A DNA stretch of 64,000 bases from Novosphingobium sp. 18050 (lineage in GTDB: Bacteria > Pseudomonadota > Alphaproteobacteria > Sphingomonadales > Sphingomonadaceae), in assembly GCF_902706195.1 (NCBI RefSeq), contig NZ_CACSJO010000013.1, positions 78,881-142,880 on the forward strand, read 5' to 3'. Positions 15,550 through 24,773 of the stretch are shown piece by piece. Position 1 is the stretch's first letter. Each line of letters opens with the position of its first letter. The notes beneath the pieces are model-generated. The model saw only the letters and a program-made list of their open reading frames with translations. It was not told the DNA's origin and did no database searches. A program made the position numbers and the translations under genes.

Positions 15550-18399
15550 ATGGCGATCTACCACTTCTCGGCCAAAGTCATCTCGCGCGCCAGCGGCTCG
15601 TCCGCCGTGGCGGCAGCCGCCTATCGTTCTGCCTCGCGGCTGCACGACCAGCGGCTCGATCGTGCCCACGACTTTTCCAACAAGGCGGGCGTCGTCCATT
15701 CCGAGATCCTGTTGCCCGAGGGCGCGCCTGAAGAGTGGCGCGACCGAGAACGGCTGTGGAATGATGTCGAGGCGATCGAGAAGCGCAAGGACGCGCAGCT
15801 GGCCCGCGAAGTCGAGTTTGCCATCCCGCGCGAGATGAGCCAGGCCGAAGGGATCGTGCTGGCGCGTGACTTCGTTGACCGCGAATTCGTGGCGCGCGGC
15901 ATGGTCGCCGATCTCAATGTGCACTGGGACATCGGCGAGGATGGCAGCCCCAAGCCCCATGCCCATGTGATGCTGGGCATGCGCGAGGTGAACGAGGAAG
16001 GGTTCGGTCCCAAGGTACGCGACTGGAACCGGACCGAACTTCTCACCCATTGGCGCGAGGCCTGGGCCGAGCATGTCAATGAGCGGCTGGCAGCACTCGA
16101 TATCGACGCCCGCGTCGATCACCGCTCCCTGGAAGCACAGGGCATCGAGCTCGAACCGCAGCACAAGATCGGCCCGGCTGCTTCGCGTATGGCCGGGCAA
16201 GGGCTGGAGAGCGAACGGCTCGACGAGCATCACGCCATCGCCCGCGCCAATGGCGAGAAGCTGCTGGCGCATCCCGAGATCGCGCTCGATGCGATCACCC
16301 ACCAGCAGTCGACCTTCACCGCCCGGGACCTTGCGATGTTCGTCCATCGCCATAGCGAGGGCAAGGATCAGTTCGATCAGGTGATGGCGACGGTGAAGTC
16401 ATCGCCCGAACTCGTCAGGCTGGGCAAGGACGGGCGCGGCGAAGACCGCTTCACCTCACGGGCGATGCTGGAGACCGAGCAGCGTCTGGAGCGCCAGACC
16501 GCCACGCTCGAGGCGCGGCGCCATCATGGCCTGCCAGATCGGCATCGCGACCTGGCGCTGTCCCGCGCCGAGGCGCGCGGCATGGTGTTGTCGCCTGAAC
16601 AGCGCGGCGCGCTCGAGCATGTGACCGATGGGCGCGGCATCAGCAATGTCATCGGCTATGCCGGCACCGGCAAGAGCGCGATGCTGGGCGTGGCGCGCGA
16701 CGCCTGGGAGGCGGCAGGCTACGAGGTGCGCGGTGCGGCCTTGTCCGGCATCGCTGCCGAAAACCTCGAAACCGGCTCGGGGATTGCCTCGCGCACGATC
16801 GCCAGTCTTGAGCACCAATGGGCGCAGGAGCGCGAGCTGCTGACCGACAGGTCCGTCCTCGTTATCGACGAGGCCGGCATGATCGGCACGCGCCAGATGG
16901 AACGCGTGATGCGCGAGGCCGAGAAGCGCGGCGCCAAGGTGGTGCTGGTCGGTGATCCCGAGCAGCTGCAGGCGATCGAGGCCGGCGCCTCGTTCCGCTC
17001 GATCGCCGAAAGGCACGGCGCGGTGGAGATCACCTCGATCCGTCGCCAGTCCATTGACTGGCAGCGCGATGCGACGCGCCAGCTCGCCACCGGGCGCACC
17101 GGCGAAGCACTCGCGGCCTACGAGCAGGCCGGTCATGTCCATGCCGCCGAGACGCGCGAACAGGCGCGCGCCGACCTCATCGATCGCTGGGACAGGGGAC
17201 GGCAGGCCCGGCCCGATACGAGCCGCATCATCCTCACCCACACCAACGAGGAAGTGCGCGAGCTGAACGAGGTTGCCCGTACCCGCCTGCGAGCAGCGCA
17301 GATGCTGGGGCAGGACGTGGGGCTCATGGTCGAGCGGGGCGAGCGCGACTTCGCCTCTGGCGACCGGGTGATGTTCCTGAAGAACGAGCGCAGCCTGGCG
17401 GTCAAGAACGGCACGCTCGGCACTGTCGAGCAGGTCAGCCGATCAGCCATGCTCGTGCGCACCGATGACGGGCGGACCGTCGCCTTCGACCTGAAGGATT
17501 ACGCCCATGTCGATCACGGCTACGCTGCGACGATCCACAAGGCGCAAGGCATGACGGTGGACAGCGTCCATGTGCTGGCAACGCCGGGCCTCGATCGGCA
17601 TGCGTCCTATGTGGCGCTTTCGCGGCACCGGGACAACGTTGACCTTCATTACGGCCGGGACGACTTTGCCGATCGGGATCGGCTTGTCCGCGCGCTCAGC
17701 CGCGAGCGGTCCAAGGACATGGCCTCGGACTATGCCCGCGTGCCTGCACGTGTACCGAAGCCCGAAATCGCACTCAAGCCGGAGCGCGAACCACAGGTAC
17801 GGCGCAATCCCTTCGCAGGGCTACGGTTCAAGGCGCCGCCGGAGCCGACGCCTCAGCAGGCCCAGCCACTCGATGTGGCCGTCGCGCGCTACGGACGGGC
17901 CCTACGCGACATCGATCGTATGCAGCATCAGGGGCTCAATCCGATCGTCAGCCAAAGGCAGGCGATCGAACGCGCAGGGCGCGACCTCGATGCCCAGCGC
18001 CAGAATGGCGCAGAGGATGCATATGCGGCCATGCGGAAGGACCCGTCGCTGATGGACGAGGCCGCCAAAGGCAAAAGTACGCGCGCCATCCAGGCGATGC
18101 GGATGGAAAGCGAAATCCGTGTCGCGGCCGATCGGCGTGCCGACCGCTTCGTTGAGGAATGGCGGACCCGTACCCGGCAGTTCCTGCGACTCCAGAAGAT
18201 GGGCGATCATCTTGGCGCCGAGCGTGCGGCAGAGCGAATCGATCACCTGGCAAAGAGCTTCCATCGCGACCCGGAACTGGAATCCCGGCTTCGCATGAGG
18301 TCTCACGAACTGGGCCTCAAGGTCCGGGAGGGGAGTACTTTGTCTCGGGACATCCAGGACTGGATCAGCCGCTCGCGCTCGCGTGGACTTGAGCGTTAG
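15550..18399 (+). CDS. traA: Ti-type conjugative relaxase-helicase TraA
   Basis: 949 residues. The N-terminal MobA/MobL relaxase domain (about 1-220) starts MAIYHFSAKVISRASGSSAV, with the candidate nucleophile Tyr25 in AAYRSAS and the metal-binding histidines in KPHAHVML near 135-142. A RecD/TraI-like helicase follows, with Walker A GYAGTGKSA near 369-377, Walker B VIDEAGM near 438-444 and a late HGYAATIHKAQGMT motif near 657-670. The C-terminal ~200 residues are charged and helical. The protein nicks oriT, stays bound to the 5' end and unwinds the DNA for transfer. No frameshift is seen. Confidence 0.96.
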   Translation: MAIYHFSAKVISRASGSSAVAAAAYRSASRLHDQRLDRAHDFSNKAGVVHSEILLPEGAPEEWRDRERLWNDVEAIEKRKDAQLAREVEFAIPREMSQAEGIVLARDFVDREFVARGMVADLNVHWDIGEDGSPKPHAHVMLGMREVNEEGFGPKVRDWNRTELLTHWREAWAEHVNERLAALDIDARVDHRSLEAQGIELEPQHKIGPAASRMAGQGLESERLDEHHAIARANGEKLLAHPEIALDAITHQQSTFTARDLAMFVHRHSEGKDQFDQVMATVKSSPELVRLGKDGRGEDRFTSRAMLETEQRLERQTATLEARRHHGLPDRHRDLALSRAEARGMVLSPEQRGALEHVTDGRGISNVIGYAGTGKSAMLGVARDAWEAAGYEVRGAALSGIAAENLETGSGIASRTIASLEHQWAQERELLTDRSVLVIDEAGMIGTRQMERVMREAEKRGAKVVLVGDPEQLQAIEAGASFRSIAERHGAVEITSIRRQSIDWQRDATRQLATGRTGEALAAYEQAGHVHAAETREQARADLIDRWDRGRQARPDTSRIILTHTNEEVRELNEVARTRLRAAQMLGQDVGLMVERGERDFASGDRVMFLKNERSLAVKNGTLGTVEQVSRSAMLVRTDDGRTVAFDLKDYAHVDHGYAATIHKAQGMTVDSVHVLATPGLDRHASYVALSRHRDNVDLHYGRDDFADRDRLVRALSRERSKDMASDYARVPARVPKPEIALKPEREPQVRRNPFAGLRFKAPPEPTPQQAQPLDVAVARYGRALRDIDRMQHQGLNPIVSQRQAIERAGRDLDAQRQNGAEDAYAAMRKDPSLMDEAAKGKSTRAIQAMRMESEIRVAADRRADRFVEEWRTRTRQFLRLQKMGDHLGAERAAERIDHLAKSFHRDPELESRLRMRSHELGLKVREGSTLSRDIQDWISRSRSRGLER

Positions 18400-18408
18400 G
18401 CTTCGCGC

Positions 18409-19110
18409 ATGACTGAAAACGACCCACCAGCCGAGCTTGATGCAACCGAGGCGTTCGAGGCAATGAACCGCCGTCTTGCAGGAATGTCAGCCGCCATTGA
18501 TGGCTTTGCCATGCGCTTTGATGACCTGCAGGAGCGCGACTACAGCAAGGATCTGGCTCAGATCGATGTTCGCATCGAGCGGCTGAGAGAAGGGATCAAC
18601 CTCCTCAGCCGCCGGCCAGCGATGGCTTTGACGCCGGAAAAAGTTGCGGGCCAGATCGACGCGGCAGCAAAGGCAGTGCGGGAGGTCGAGCAGGAGGCCT
18701 GGTCTCGGGCGCGCCAGCAGTTGAACGCCGAGGCCAGTTCAATCCGGGAAGTCGTCTATTCCGCCAGGGAAGCCGGAAAGCAGGATCGCTGGCTCATGTA
18801 CTGTGGGGGCGTGGGCATCGTGCTTGGCGCGATGCTTATGTTCCTGGTGCCTCGCGCGGCGCTGAACGTCGTTCCCGACAGCTGGCTGTGGCGGGAGAAG
18901 GCTGCTGTCGAAACCATGAACCGCGATGGCTGGGCCGCTGGCGAGCGCTTGATGCAGGTCTACGCTCCGAAGCGGTGGGAGCAAGTGGCTGAGTTCCTGC
19001 GGCTGCCGGAAGAGAAGCGCGCCCAGTTTTCGGATTGCATGCAGCAGGCTCATGACAAAGCGCGGGCGGCCTCTTGCACCATCCGCACGGGCGTCACGAA
19101 GGGCAGCTGA
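18409..19110 (+). CDS. DUF6118-like membrane protein
   Basis: 233 residues, starting nine bases after traA and so probably cotranscribed with it. The N-terminal ~130 residues are charged and coiled-coil-prone (IDVRIERLREGINLLSRRPA). One transmembrane helix follows (WLMYCGGVGIVLGAMLMFLV), then a C-terminal domain of ~80 residues with two cysteines. The composition and the place directly behind traA fit the DUF6118 family. Function unknown; it could anchor the relaxosome at the membrane. Confidence 0.78.
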   Translation: MTENDPPAELDATEAFEAMNRRLAGMSAAIDGFAMRFDDLQERDYSKDLAQIDVRIERLREGINLLSRRPAMALTPEKVAGQIDAAAKAVREVEQEAWSRARQQLNAEASSIREVVYSAREAGKQDRWLMYCGGVGIVLGAMLMFLVPRAALNVVPDSWLWREKAAVETMNRDGWAAGERLMQVYAPKRWEQVAEFLRLPEEKRAQFSDCMQQAHDKARAASCTIRTGVTKGS

Positions 19111-19437
19111 TCGCAGGCGAGAGGGAATTCCGGGAAATGTCCCGCCGTGACAGGAAGCTGACGATCGTGAAGCAAGCCATCTGCGGTCCGTTGAAGGGCT
19201 GCTAACGTCGGAGGGTGGGACAATCCGGAAAGTCTCCTATCGGGCGCCAACCTGGCCTGAGCCGCCCTTCGTTCATTTCGGCAAGAAGCAGGAGAACGGT
19301 CCAAGGTTGGGACATTTGCGATCGTCGACTTTGCCGAAGTGCTTTGGCTAAAGTGGTCACCCAGCAGCGAAGAGCCATCTCCGTTTTGCTCTCGAAATCA
19401 GTTATTTCTCGAACTGAGTAGCACTCGTAGTTCTGAA
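19111..19437. other. Intergenic stretch between the mobilisation and Qat operons
   Basis: 327 bases between convergent gene ends. A minus-strand open frame (19202-19588) overlaps the end of qatD in another frame and shows no family signal. No clear terminator hairpin or repeat is seen. Confidence 0.5.
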
Positions 19438-20217
19438 CTATGCGATCGTACGCTGACTGATCGGCGATCGCGCGCGGATGTGATCCGGCCCGGATGCGCT
19501 TAAAGATCGCAGGTTGTCGAGAAGCTGCTTTTCGGCTTCCCCAGGAGAGATCCCCCATATTGTTGCCAGCTGTTTGACCGCCACCCAAGCATCGACCGGG
19601 TGCAGCGGACCATTTGGGCCCTTGCCAAAAGGCCCATCCGTTTCAGTGAGAATGCGATCGCGCGGCATCGCTTTAGCGAGCGATCTACCCTTCGCACCAC
19701 GAAGCATGGCCGGCCCCACGGAGAACCAGCAACCGATGTCGGTCGCTCGCCGAAGCTGAGTGGCGGATCCCGAAAACCAGTGGAGGATCGGCAGGCCCGC
19801 ACCAGGAACCGCTGCGAGCCGCTCGAGAATCTCGTCTACGGCATGCCGGCTATGAATGCTCATGATCCGGCCACCACCCTTATCGGAGAGGCGCAGGACG
19901 GTATCGAAAACCTTCCTCTGCAACGCGCTGTGCTCGCGATAGCCCGGGCCGCCATCTAGGCCGATCTCTCCGACATAGCGCGAACGTGGAAGCAGTTCCT
20001 CGAAAAGGCCCAACTCGTTATGTCGCTCGTGGGCAAGCTGCGGATGCAGGCCGAGCGCAGTACGGATCCGCTTATGCCCCTTCGCGAGCTGCGCCGTGCG
20101 AACCCAGGCGCGAGGAGTAGTCGTGACGGACAGGACATAGATGCCAGCGGCTTCCGCATCGCGGACTTCACGGACGGGATCCGGATAGAGATCGAGATGG
20201 CAGTGGAAGTCGATCAA
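19438..20217 (-). CDS. qatD: QatD, TatD-like hydrolase of the Qat anti-phage system
   Basis: 259 residues. The start is TTG at 20217, overlapping the qatC stop as TTGA, so it depends on translational coupling. Metal-site motifs of the TatD amidohydrolase family are visible: HCH at residues 5-7, YVGEIGLDGG, MSIHSRHAVDEI, LHWFSGS and ILTETDGPF. TatD proteins are Mg-dependent DNases. The gene is last in a four-gene operon whose order and neighbours match QatABCD, so it is a defence paralogue, not housekeeping TatD. Confidence 0.92.
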   Translation of the reverse strand: MIDFHCHLDLYPDPVREVRDAEAAGIYVLSVTTTPRAWVRTAQLAKGHKRIRTALGLHPQLAHERHNELGLFEELLPRSRYVGEIGLDGGPGYREHSALQRKVFDTVLRLSDKGGGRIMSIHSRHAVDEILERLAAVPGAGLPILHWFSGSATQLRRATDIGCWFSVGPAMLRGAKGRSLAKAMPRDRILTETDGPFGKGPNGPLHPVDAWVAVKQLATIWGISPGEAEKQLLDNLRSLSASGPDHIRARSPISQRTIA

Positions 20218-21521
20218 ATGCTCAGCCCATGCGACGCGAAGAAGCTCTCAAGTTCGTCCATCCCCCGTTCGACGACGCTGAAGAGCGCGGTGCGCTCGGT
20301 GAGGTCTTGCGGGAGTGGCCCAGTCTGCATCACCCAGCTGCGAAGTCCGCGATCATAGCGGCGCTTGAGCGCTGTGTGGATGGACACGACGTCGTCCCTG
20401 TAGTCGTCTTCGGCCAGCGCGTCGACCAGTCTATCCGTGTCGTATTCGGTTCCGTCGGACAGGCCGGCCCGGTGGAAAGACGAACGACGGATGGAGCATG
20501 GCCAGCAGCGACCACACTGCATGTTCTTCCGCTTCCAGTTTCCACACGACACGGTGGCCGTCGCAAACTCTGCGATATTCGCCTGATTCGCCCGGCGTGC
20601 GAGCATCTCGCCCTTAGTCTCGTGCCGATGCGGATTGATGATCCTGACGCCGAGATCGATCGCGTCGAACAATTCCTGAAGAAGCGAAAGATAGTGGGGA
20701 TGGGCCGTCCTCGTGCTGAGCGCGCCGATCCGGCGAGCCGTGAGGGGCGGATTGAGAGCAATAAGGCCGTTCTCGCACATGTAGAGGTTGATTGAGGCAG
20801 GTCCACGGAAAGTTCGGACCGCCTGCGCCACCAGGGCAGCGAAGGTGAGAAAGAGAAAGCTGCGCGTGCGCGTAGTGATCTCGGTGACGCCCTCGCGGCT
20901 AGGGTAGCTATTGAACTCGAAGCGCTGTGGCGTCCAAGGCAGCAGGCTGGCGACCGCTCCCTGATAGGTCTTGTCGCCACGAGGCGCATGGCTGACGAGA
21001 AGCGGACGAATTCCGCCATCCATCAGATCCATGACGCCGAGCCCGCTGTCGAGGCCTCCGGAGAAGAGAGCAACGGCGTCGATCTTGGACGGGTCGATGA
21101 CTTCACGACGGTGCACGTCCCGCTTGGATGGCGGCTCGAGCCCGCCGCCACGGAACACGAACGTCCAGCTGTCGCCGCTGAGGAAGTTCAGCGCCTTGGA
21201 GAGCAGCGGGGTCAGCGATCTCCAGCGATCTGGCTCGGTCACCGGCAGGTCGATCTCGATGTCCCGGCGCCATCCGTCGGCGGTGTCGTCACGCAGGACG
21301 AAGGTGTCGGCGGCGGTGATCGCCATCGCCACGGCGACGAGGTCCATCGCCTGACGAGAAGGGGGAACCGCCAGGCGCGAGAAGCGGTCGCGAAGGTCAT
21401 TGCCGACGAGGCCTGCGCCTGGAACCGAAGTGTGGGCACCGTAGAGCAGGACCGGGATGTCCTCGCCCCCAAGTCCTTCGCCGAGACGCTTGGGATCCAG
21501 CCTAAGAACGACGCGGGTCAT
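20214..21521 (-). CDS. qatC: QatC, QueC-like protein of the Qat anti-phage system
   Basis: 435 residues from ATG 21521, which overlaps the qatB stop as ATGA; the frame is open further upstream but this start fits the coupling. The N-terminal ~170 residues are not QueC-like. The C-terminal part has a PP-loop (VALFSGGLDSGLG) that binds ATP in 7-cyano-7-deazaguanine synthases, and a zinc motif CGNWKR..CGRCWPC. Both signature sites of QueC are kept, so nucleotide-modifying chemistry is plausible. The role in defence is established for the family, the substrate is not. Confidence 0.93.
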   Translation of the reverse strand: MTRVVLRLDPKRLGEGLGGEDIPVLLYGAHTSVPGAGLVGNDLRDRFSRLAVPPSRQAMDLVAVAMAITAADTFVLRDDTADGWRRDIEIDLPVTEPDRWRSLTPLLSKALNFLSGDSWTFVFRGGGLEPPSKRDVHRREVIDPSKIDAVALFSGGLDSGLGVMDLMDGGIRPLLVSHAPRGDKTYQGAVASLLPWTPQRFEFNSYPSREGVTEITTRTRSFLFLTFAALVAQAVRTFRGPASINLYMCENGLIALNPPLTARRIGALSTRTAHPHYLSLLQELFDAIDLGVRIINPHRHETKGEMLARRANQANIAEFATATVSCGNWKRKNMQCGRCWPCSIRRSSFHRAGLSDGTEYDTDRLVDALAEDDYRDDVVSIHTALKRRYDRGLRSWVMQTGPLPQDLTERTALFSVVERGMDELESFFASHGLSI

Positions 21522-22267
21522 TCCGTGTCGCTCCACACCTGCCAGATGTCGGCGAGTGCGGCCTGTTCGATCTTTGCAATCTGATCGCGAGTCAGGGTGC
21601 CAAGGTCGCCTACAAGCCGGGAAGAGAGATGCGCGTCCATCGCGGCGCGTACCACTTCGAGAAGCTCGTTCTCCGTGGCGGTCGAGCGCTCGACACTCGG
21701 CGCCTTCTTCCAAGCCTCGCCTGCGGCGGCCGATATTTCCTGGAAGAGAATTTGCGAGAAGAATTCGACCAGTATGGTGATGATCTGGTCGGGCTTGATC
21801 GAAGCTGGGTCGAATACGCCTTCGTCGCCCAGCACCTCGGCGAGGGCCTCCTGCATCGCCGCGCGAACTTGGTCGGCGTCGGCGTTCTCGGGAGCGAGTG
21901 TCTCGGCGATCGCCTGCGCCGCCTCGTCCATTGGCAAGCCCGCCAGAGCGGCTAGGTCAAATGTCCCGGACGCGGTCTGGATCTGGCCACCGGATAAGGC
22001 CTGCGCGAGATCGGCGCCGGCCGCATAGGCAGGTCCGAAGCGCCGTGGACCGACGGACGAACCGCCGGTGGCGGCTGAGGCATACTTCTTCAGCGCCTTG
22101 CCCAGCGAACCGCCGTTACCGCTGGCGACCTTACCGAATTCGGTTCGGAAGCTACGGAAGCGCTGCCCCGTAGGCTGCGGAACTGGCGCGCCCGGTGTGG
22201 CGTCGGCCCAAGGCGGGACCAGCGGCGACCTGCTGTTCGGCCCCTTCGCGGATGCGGATGTACCCAT
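21518..22267 (-). CDS. qatB: QatB of the Qat anti-phage system
   Basis: 249 residues. The Ser/Pro/Gly-rich start (SPLVPPWADATPG) and KYASAATGGSSVGPRRFG segment are typical of QatB. The helical C-terminal half ends in acidic and hydrophobic segments. No catalytic motif is visible and its biochemical role is unknown. The start ATG 22267 shares one base with the qatA stop (TGATG), and its own stop overlaps qatC. Confidence 0.9.
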   Translation of the reverse strand: MGTSASAKGPNSRSPLVPPWADATPGAPVPQPTGQRFRSFRTEFGKVASGNGGSLGKALKKYASAATGGSSVGPRRFGPAYAAGADLAQALSGGQIQTASGTFDLAALAGLPMDEAAQAIAETLAPENADADQVRAAMQEALAEVLGDEGVFDPASIKPDQIITILVEFFSQILFQEISAAAGEAWKKAPSVERSTATENELLEVVRAAMDAHLSSRLVGDLGTLTRDQIAKIEQAALADIWQVWSDTE

Positions 22268-24039
22268 CAGGCCAGCTCGATCCAGGTATCATTCTTGATC
22301 AGCGCCTTCAGCCATTTAGGCTTATCGGTCAGCGAAGTGAGATACTGGTTGAGCCTCGTTGCCGCATCGGGCCAAGCCCGAGCCAGAATCACGCTGCCGC
22401 GCACATCGTTTCTGCCCTTCGACCATTCCGTGTTTTTGCGTATCTCGGCGATCATCGCCTCCATAGCCGCGACCGCCTCGGACGGATCGATCCCGGCAGC
22501 GGTCTCTTGCGCGACGGAAGAGCCGATGGTCGCAGTCGTGAGCAACGCCTCGACCGCACCCAGCGTCGAGGGCGACAAAGTCGAACCGCGTAGGCGCATC
22601 GGCACGGTCTCGCGCGAGAGATAGACGGCCGGGCGAAGATCGACGCCGGCCAGTTTCGGAGGCAGGCCGAACCAGTCTCGCAAAACGGAGAGATGCGGTT
22701 TCAGGGCCTCGGGCAGAAGGCCGCGCAGTGCCCCCTCAGTCTGCGCCGCCTCGGCCTTGGCGAACAGCTCCGACCTGCCCGCCTCGGCGGTCTGAATCTC
22801 CCGCTGGAGAGCCTGAATGGCTTTGCCGTCAACGCATCGCTCGAATAGCGCGAGCTTGGCGATAATTGCCTCGTCGAGGTTCATCGTCCGACGCTTCGCG
22901 ACGGACGAGCGCATTCGCACCACGTTCATCATGCGCTTCACGATCCGCGGATTGCCGTTCACCTTCGCCGATTGGGCCAGCGTCGGCGCCATTCGGAGAC
23001 CGAGCTCGATCTGATTGCGTAGGGTCGGATCGTTCGAGCCGAGCAACCCCATGACCTTGTCGACGTCATAGCCGTCGCCATCCTTCCAGGAATGCCGCAA
23101 ATCCTCGATGAGGAAGGTACGAAGCGCGGCGATCTTATCCTCGCCGCAGCCAGAGCGCACGGCGTTCAGCATCGTGAGATAGGCGCGGATTTCAAGGATC
23201 CCCGGACGCGGAACGTAGACCGGCACTTGGATGAGTTTGTCGAGATAGTCAGTGACGAGACGATCGTCGGGATCATGGAAGTGCTGAGACACGGCGTGCC
23301 GGATCATGTCCTCGTCGGCCGCCACGACGAAGGCCGTGTTCGGAAGGAACAGGAACAGGCGGATCGCTTCTAGAGTCTGGATGGAATTGGCCGGCAGGCA
23401 GCGATCGAGGTTGTCAATGAAGACGACCAACTTCTTTTCGAGCCCGGTAAGAATTTCGCCGAATTCCGCCCGGAATGCCGTGATTTCCTCGGTTGGCGCC
23501 TTGGCGGGATCCAGTAGCTTGCCGGCCTTTTCGGCTAGCTTCTCCGCATCTTCACCAGCATCCTCGCGATCCTTGTCGTCCAGCCCCGCGCCCAACGCCT
23601 TGCCGCTGGCCTCGACCAGCCGACCAGCCGCTCCGAAGGTGGGGAAGCCCATCGCCGCCGCACCACCCTCGACCAGCAGCCCTAGGACGCGCATCTTATT
23701 CACACGTTTGATGAGGCTGCCTGCCTTCGTCTTCATGCCTTCCGGCGCTGCGGCAGCGAGGGCATTCGCGATGACCGACATCAGAGCAGCACGGGCGTCG
23801 TCGAACCCCTGATAGAGCCAAGCGTCAAACCGGACGATCAGATGGGCGTCGCCCTGTTCTTTCAGCAGGCTCTCCACCAGATTGAGCGTGCTGGACTTCC
23901 CGATGCCCCAGCCGCCAAACACGCCCAGCGACATCGGCAGGAGGGTATCATCGCCGATCATCTCAGCGATTAGCTCGGCGACCTCGGAGTAATTCAGAAA
24001 GTCGACGTCGGTCTCAGTATCAGCCCACACGGACCGCAC
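22267..24039 (-). CDS. qatA: QatA, KAP-family P-loop ATPase of the Qat anti-phage system
   Basis: 590 residues. Walker A is GGWGIGKSS at 42-50 and Walker B LVVFIDNLDRC at 204-214, with DRLVTDYLDKLIQVPVYVPR in the typical KAP continuation. The hydrophobic, Gly/Ala-rich segment at about 118-150 may be membrane-associated, as in many KAP NTPases that carry insertions between the Walker motifs. It is the first gene of the qatABCD operon; the 302 bases upstream should hold the operon promoter. Confidence 0.93.
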   Translation of the reverse strand: MRSVWADTETDVDFLNYSEVAELIAEMIGDDTLLPMSLGVFGGWGIGKSSTLNLVESLLKEQGDAHLIVRFDAWLYQGFDDARAALMSVIANALAAAAPEGMKTKAGSLIKRVNKMRVLGLLVEGGAAAMGFPTFGAAGRLVEASGKALGAGLDDKDREDAGEDAEKLAEKAGKLLDPAKAPTEEITAFRAEFGEILTGLEKKLVVFIDNLDRCLPANSIQTLEAIRLFLFLPNTAFVVAADEDMIRHAVSQHFHDPDDRLVTDYLDKLIQVPVYVPRPGILEIRAYLTMLNAVRSGCGEDKIAALRTFLIEDLRHSWKDGDGYDVDKVMGLLGSNDPTLRNQIELGLRMAPTLAQSAKVNGNPRIVKRMMNVVRMRSSVAKRRTMNLDEAIIAKLALFERCVDGKAIQALQREIQTAEAGRSELFAKAEAAQTEGALRGLLPEALKPHLSVLRDWFGLPPKLAGVDLRPAVYLSRETVPMRLRGSTLSPSTLGAVEALLTTATIGSSVAQETAAGIDPSEAVAAMEAMIAEIRKNTEWSKGRNDVRGSVILARAWPDAATRLNQYLTSLTDKPKWLKALIKNDTWIELA

Positions 24040-24341
24040 TCCATTCGCTCGTATACTTAGCTGGATATCCTAAGTCGGGCAGGACGCCCATGACGACGGT
24101 AGTCGTCGAACCTATTACTCCACCCTTGCCATCGAAACTGGGTGTCGCATGGACCAGATGTCAATACGGCGAAGGCGATATATTCGATATTATTTAGGTT
24201 TCCGGATCAGGTATCTCCAAAATGAAGCGATTTCTTTATGTCCACAGCGCAAAGAACGATCGCTCGCATAGCGAGGCAAGAAGCGCTTCGGACTGTGTCA
24301 GTCCTTCGGATTTTGTGAAGCGCATTCGCCGCAACCCTTGC
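24040..24341. other. Region upstream of qatA, likely its promoter
   Basis: 302 AT-richer bases between qatA and the HEPN-like gene, both on the minus strand. No gene is credible. An AT-rich patch near 24170-24200 (TATATTCGATATTATTTAG region) is the likely promoter area of the qat operon. Confidence 0.45.
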
Positions 24342-24773
24342 TCAATCGTGCGTGAGGTGCCCGAAGGCCATCGCTTCCGTCAGCACGGCGTGCGCCTCTT
24401 TGACTAGCGTAAGGTCGCGATCCCACTGCCCCTCTGGTCCGCCTGTGAATTTTTCTCCGTGAAGAAAGCTATTCCGCACGCGACATACGCCTTGAACTAT
24501 CAACTCGTGCACGTTGGTGAGCGGCGAGGTTTTCTCTGGTGACCAAGTCATGTCTGCCATCAGTCGACGCGGTGGATCGCCAATCAGTGTCTTGGCGATC
24601 TCCTTCTTAACTATATGCGCGAAAAAATCCGTGCCGAGATCGCCGGCGAATGAGTCCCAGTCCGCCTCGGCGACGTCCTTGTTCTTTCGAAGATAGTCGG
24701 AGCGCTTGAGCGCATATTCCGTCTGCCCGAAATCAAGCGCGAACGCTTTGGCGGTTTCGTAGGGGTTTTCCAT
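24342..24773 (-). CDS. Small HEPN-like protein next to the Qat operon
   Basis: 143 residues from ATG 24773 (Met14 of a slightly longer open frame). Residues 88-106 read NVHELIVQGVCRVRNSFLHG, containing Arg100-Asn-x3-His105, the R(x4)H motif of HEPN ribonucleases with the polar residue right after Arg. The rest is predicted helical, and the size fits a single HEPN domain. HEPN proteins act as RNases in toxin-antitoxin and abortive defence. It is the last gene before attR and 302 bp upstream of qatA, on the same strand; no partner antitoxin is seen. Confidence 0.68.
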   Translation of the reverse strand: MENPYETAKAFALDFGQTEYALKRSDYLRKNKDVAEADWDSFAGDLGTDFFAHIVKKEIAKTLIGDPPRRLMADMTWSPEKTSPLTNVHELIVQGVCRVRNSFLHGEKFTGGPEGQWDRDLTLVKEAHAVLTEAMAFGHLTHD

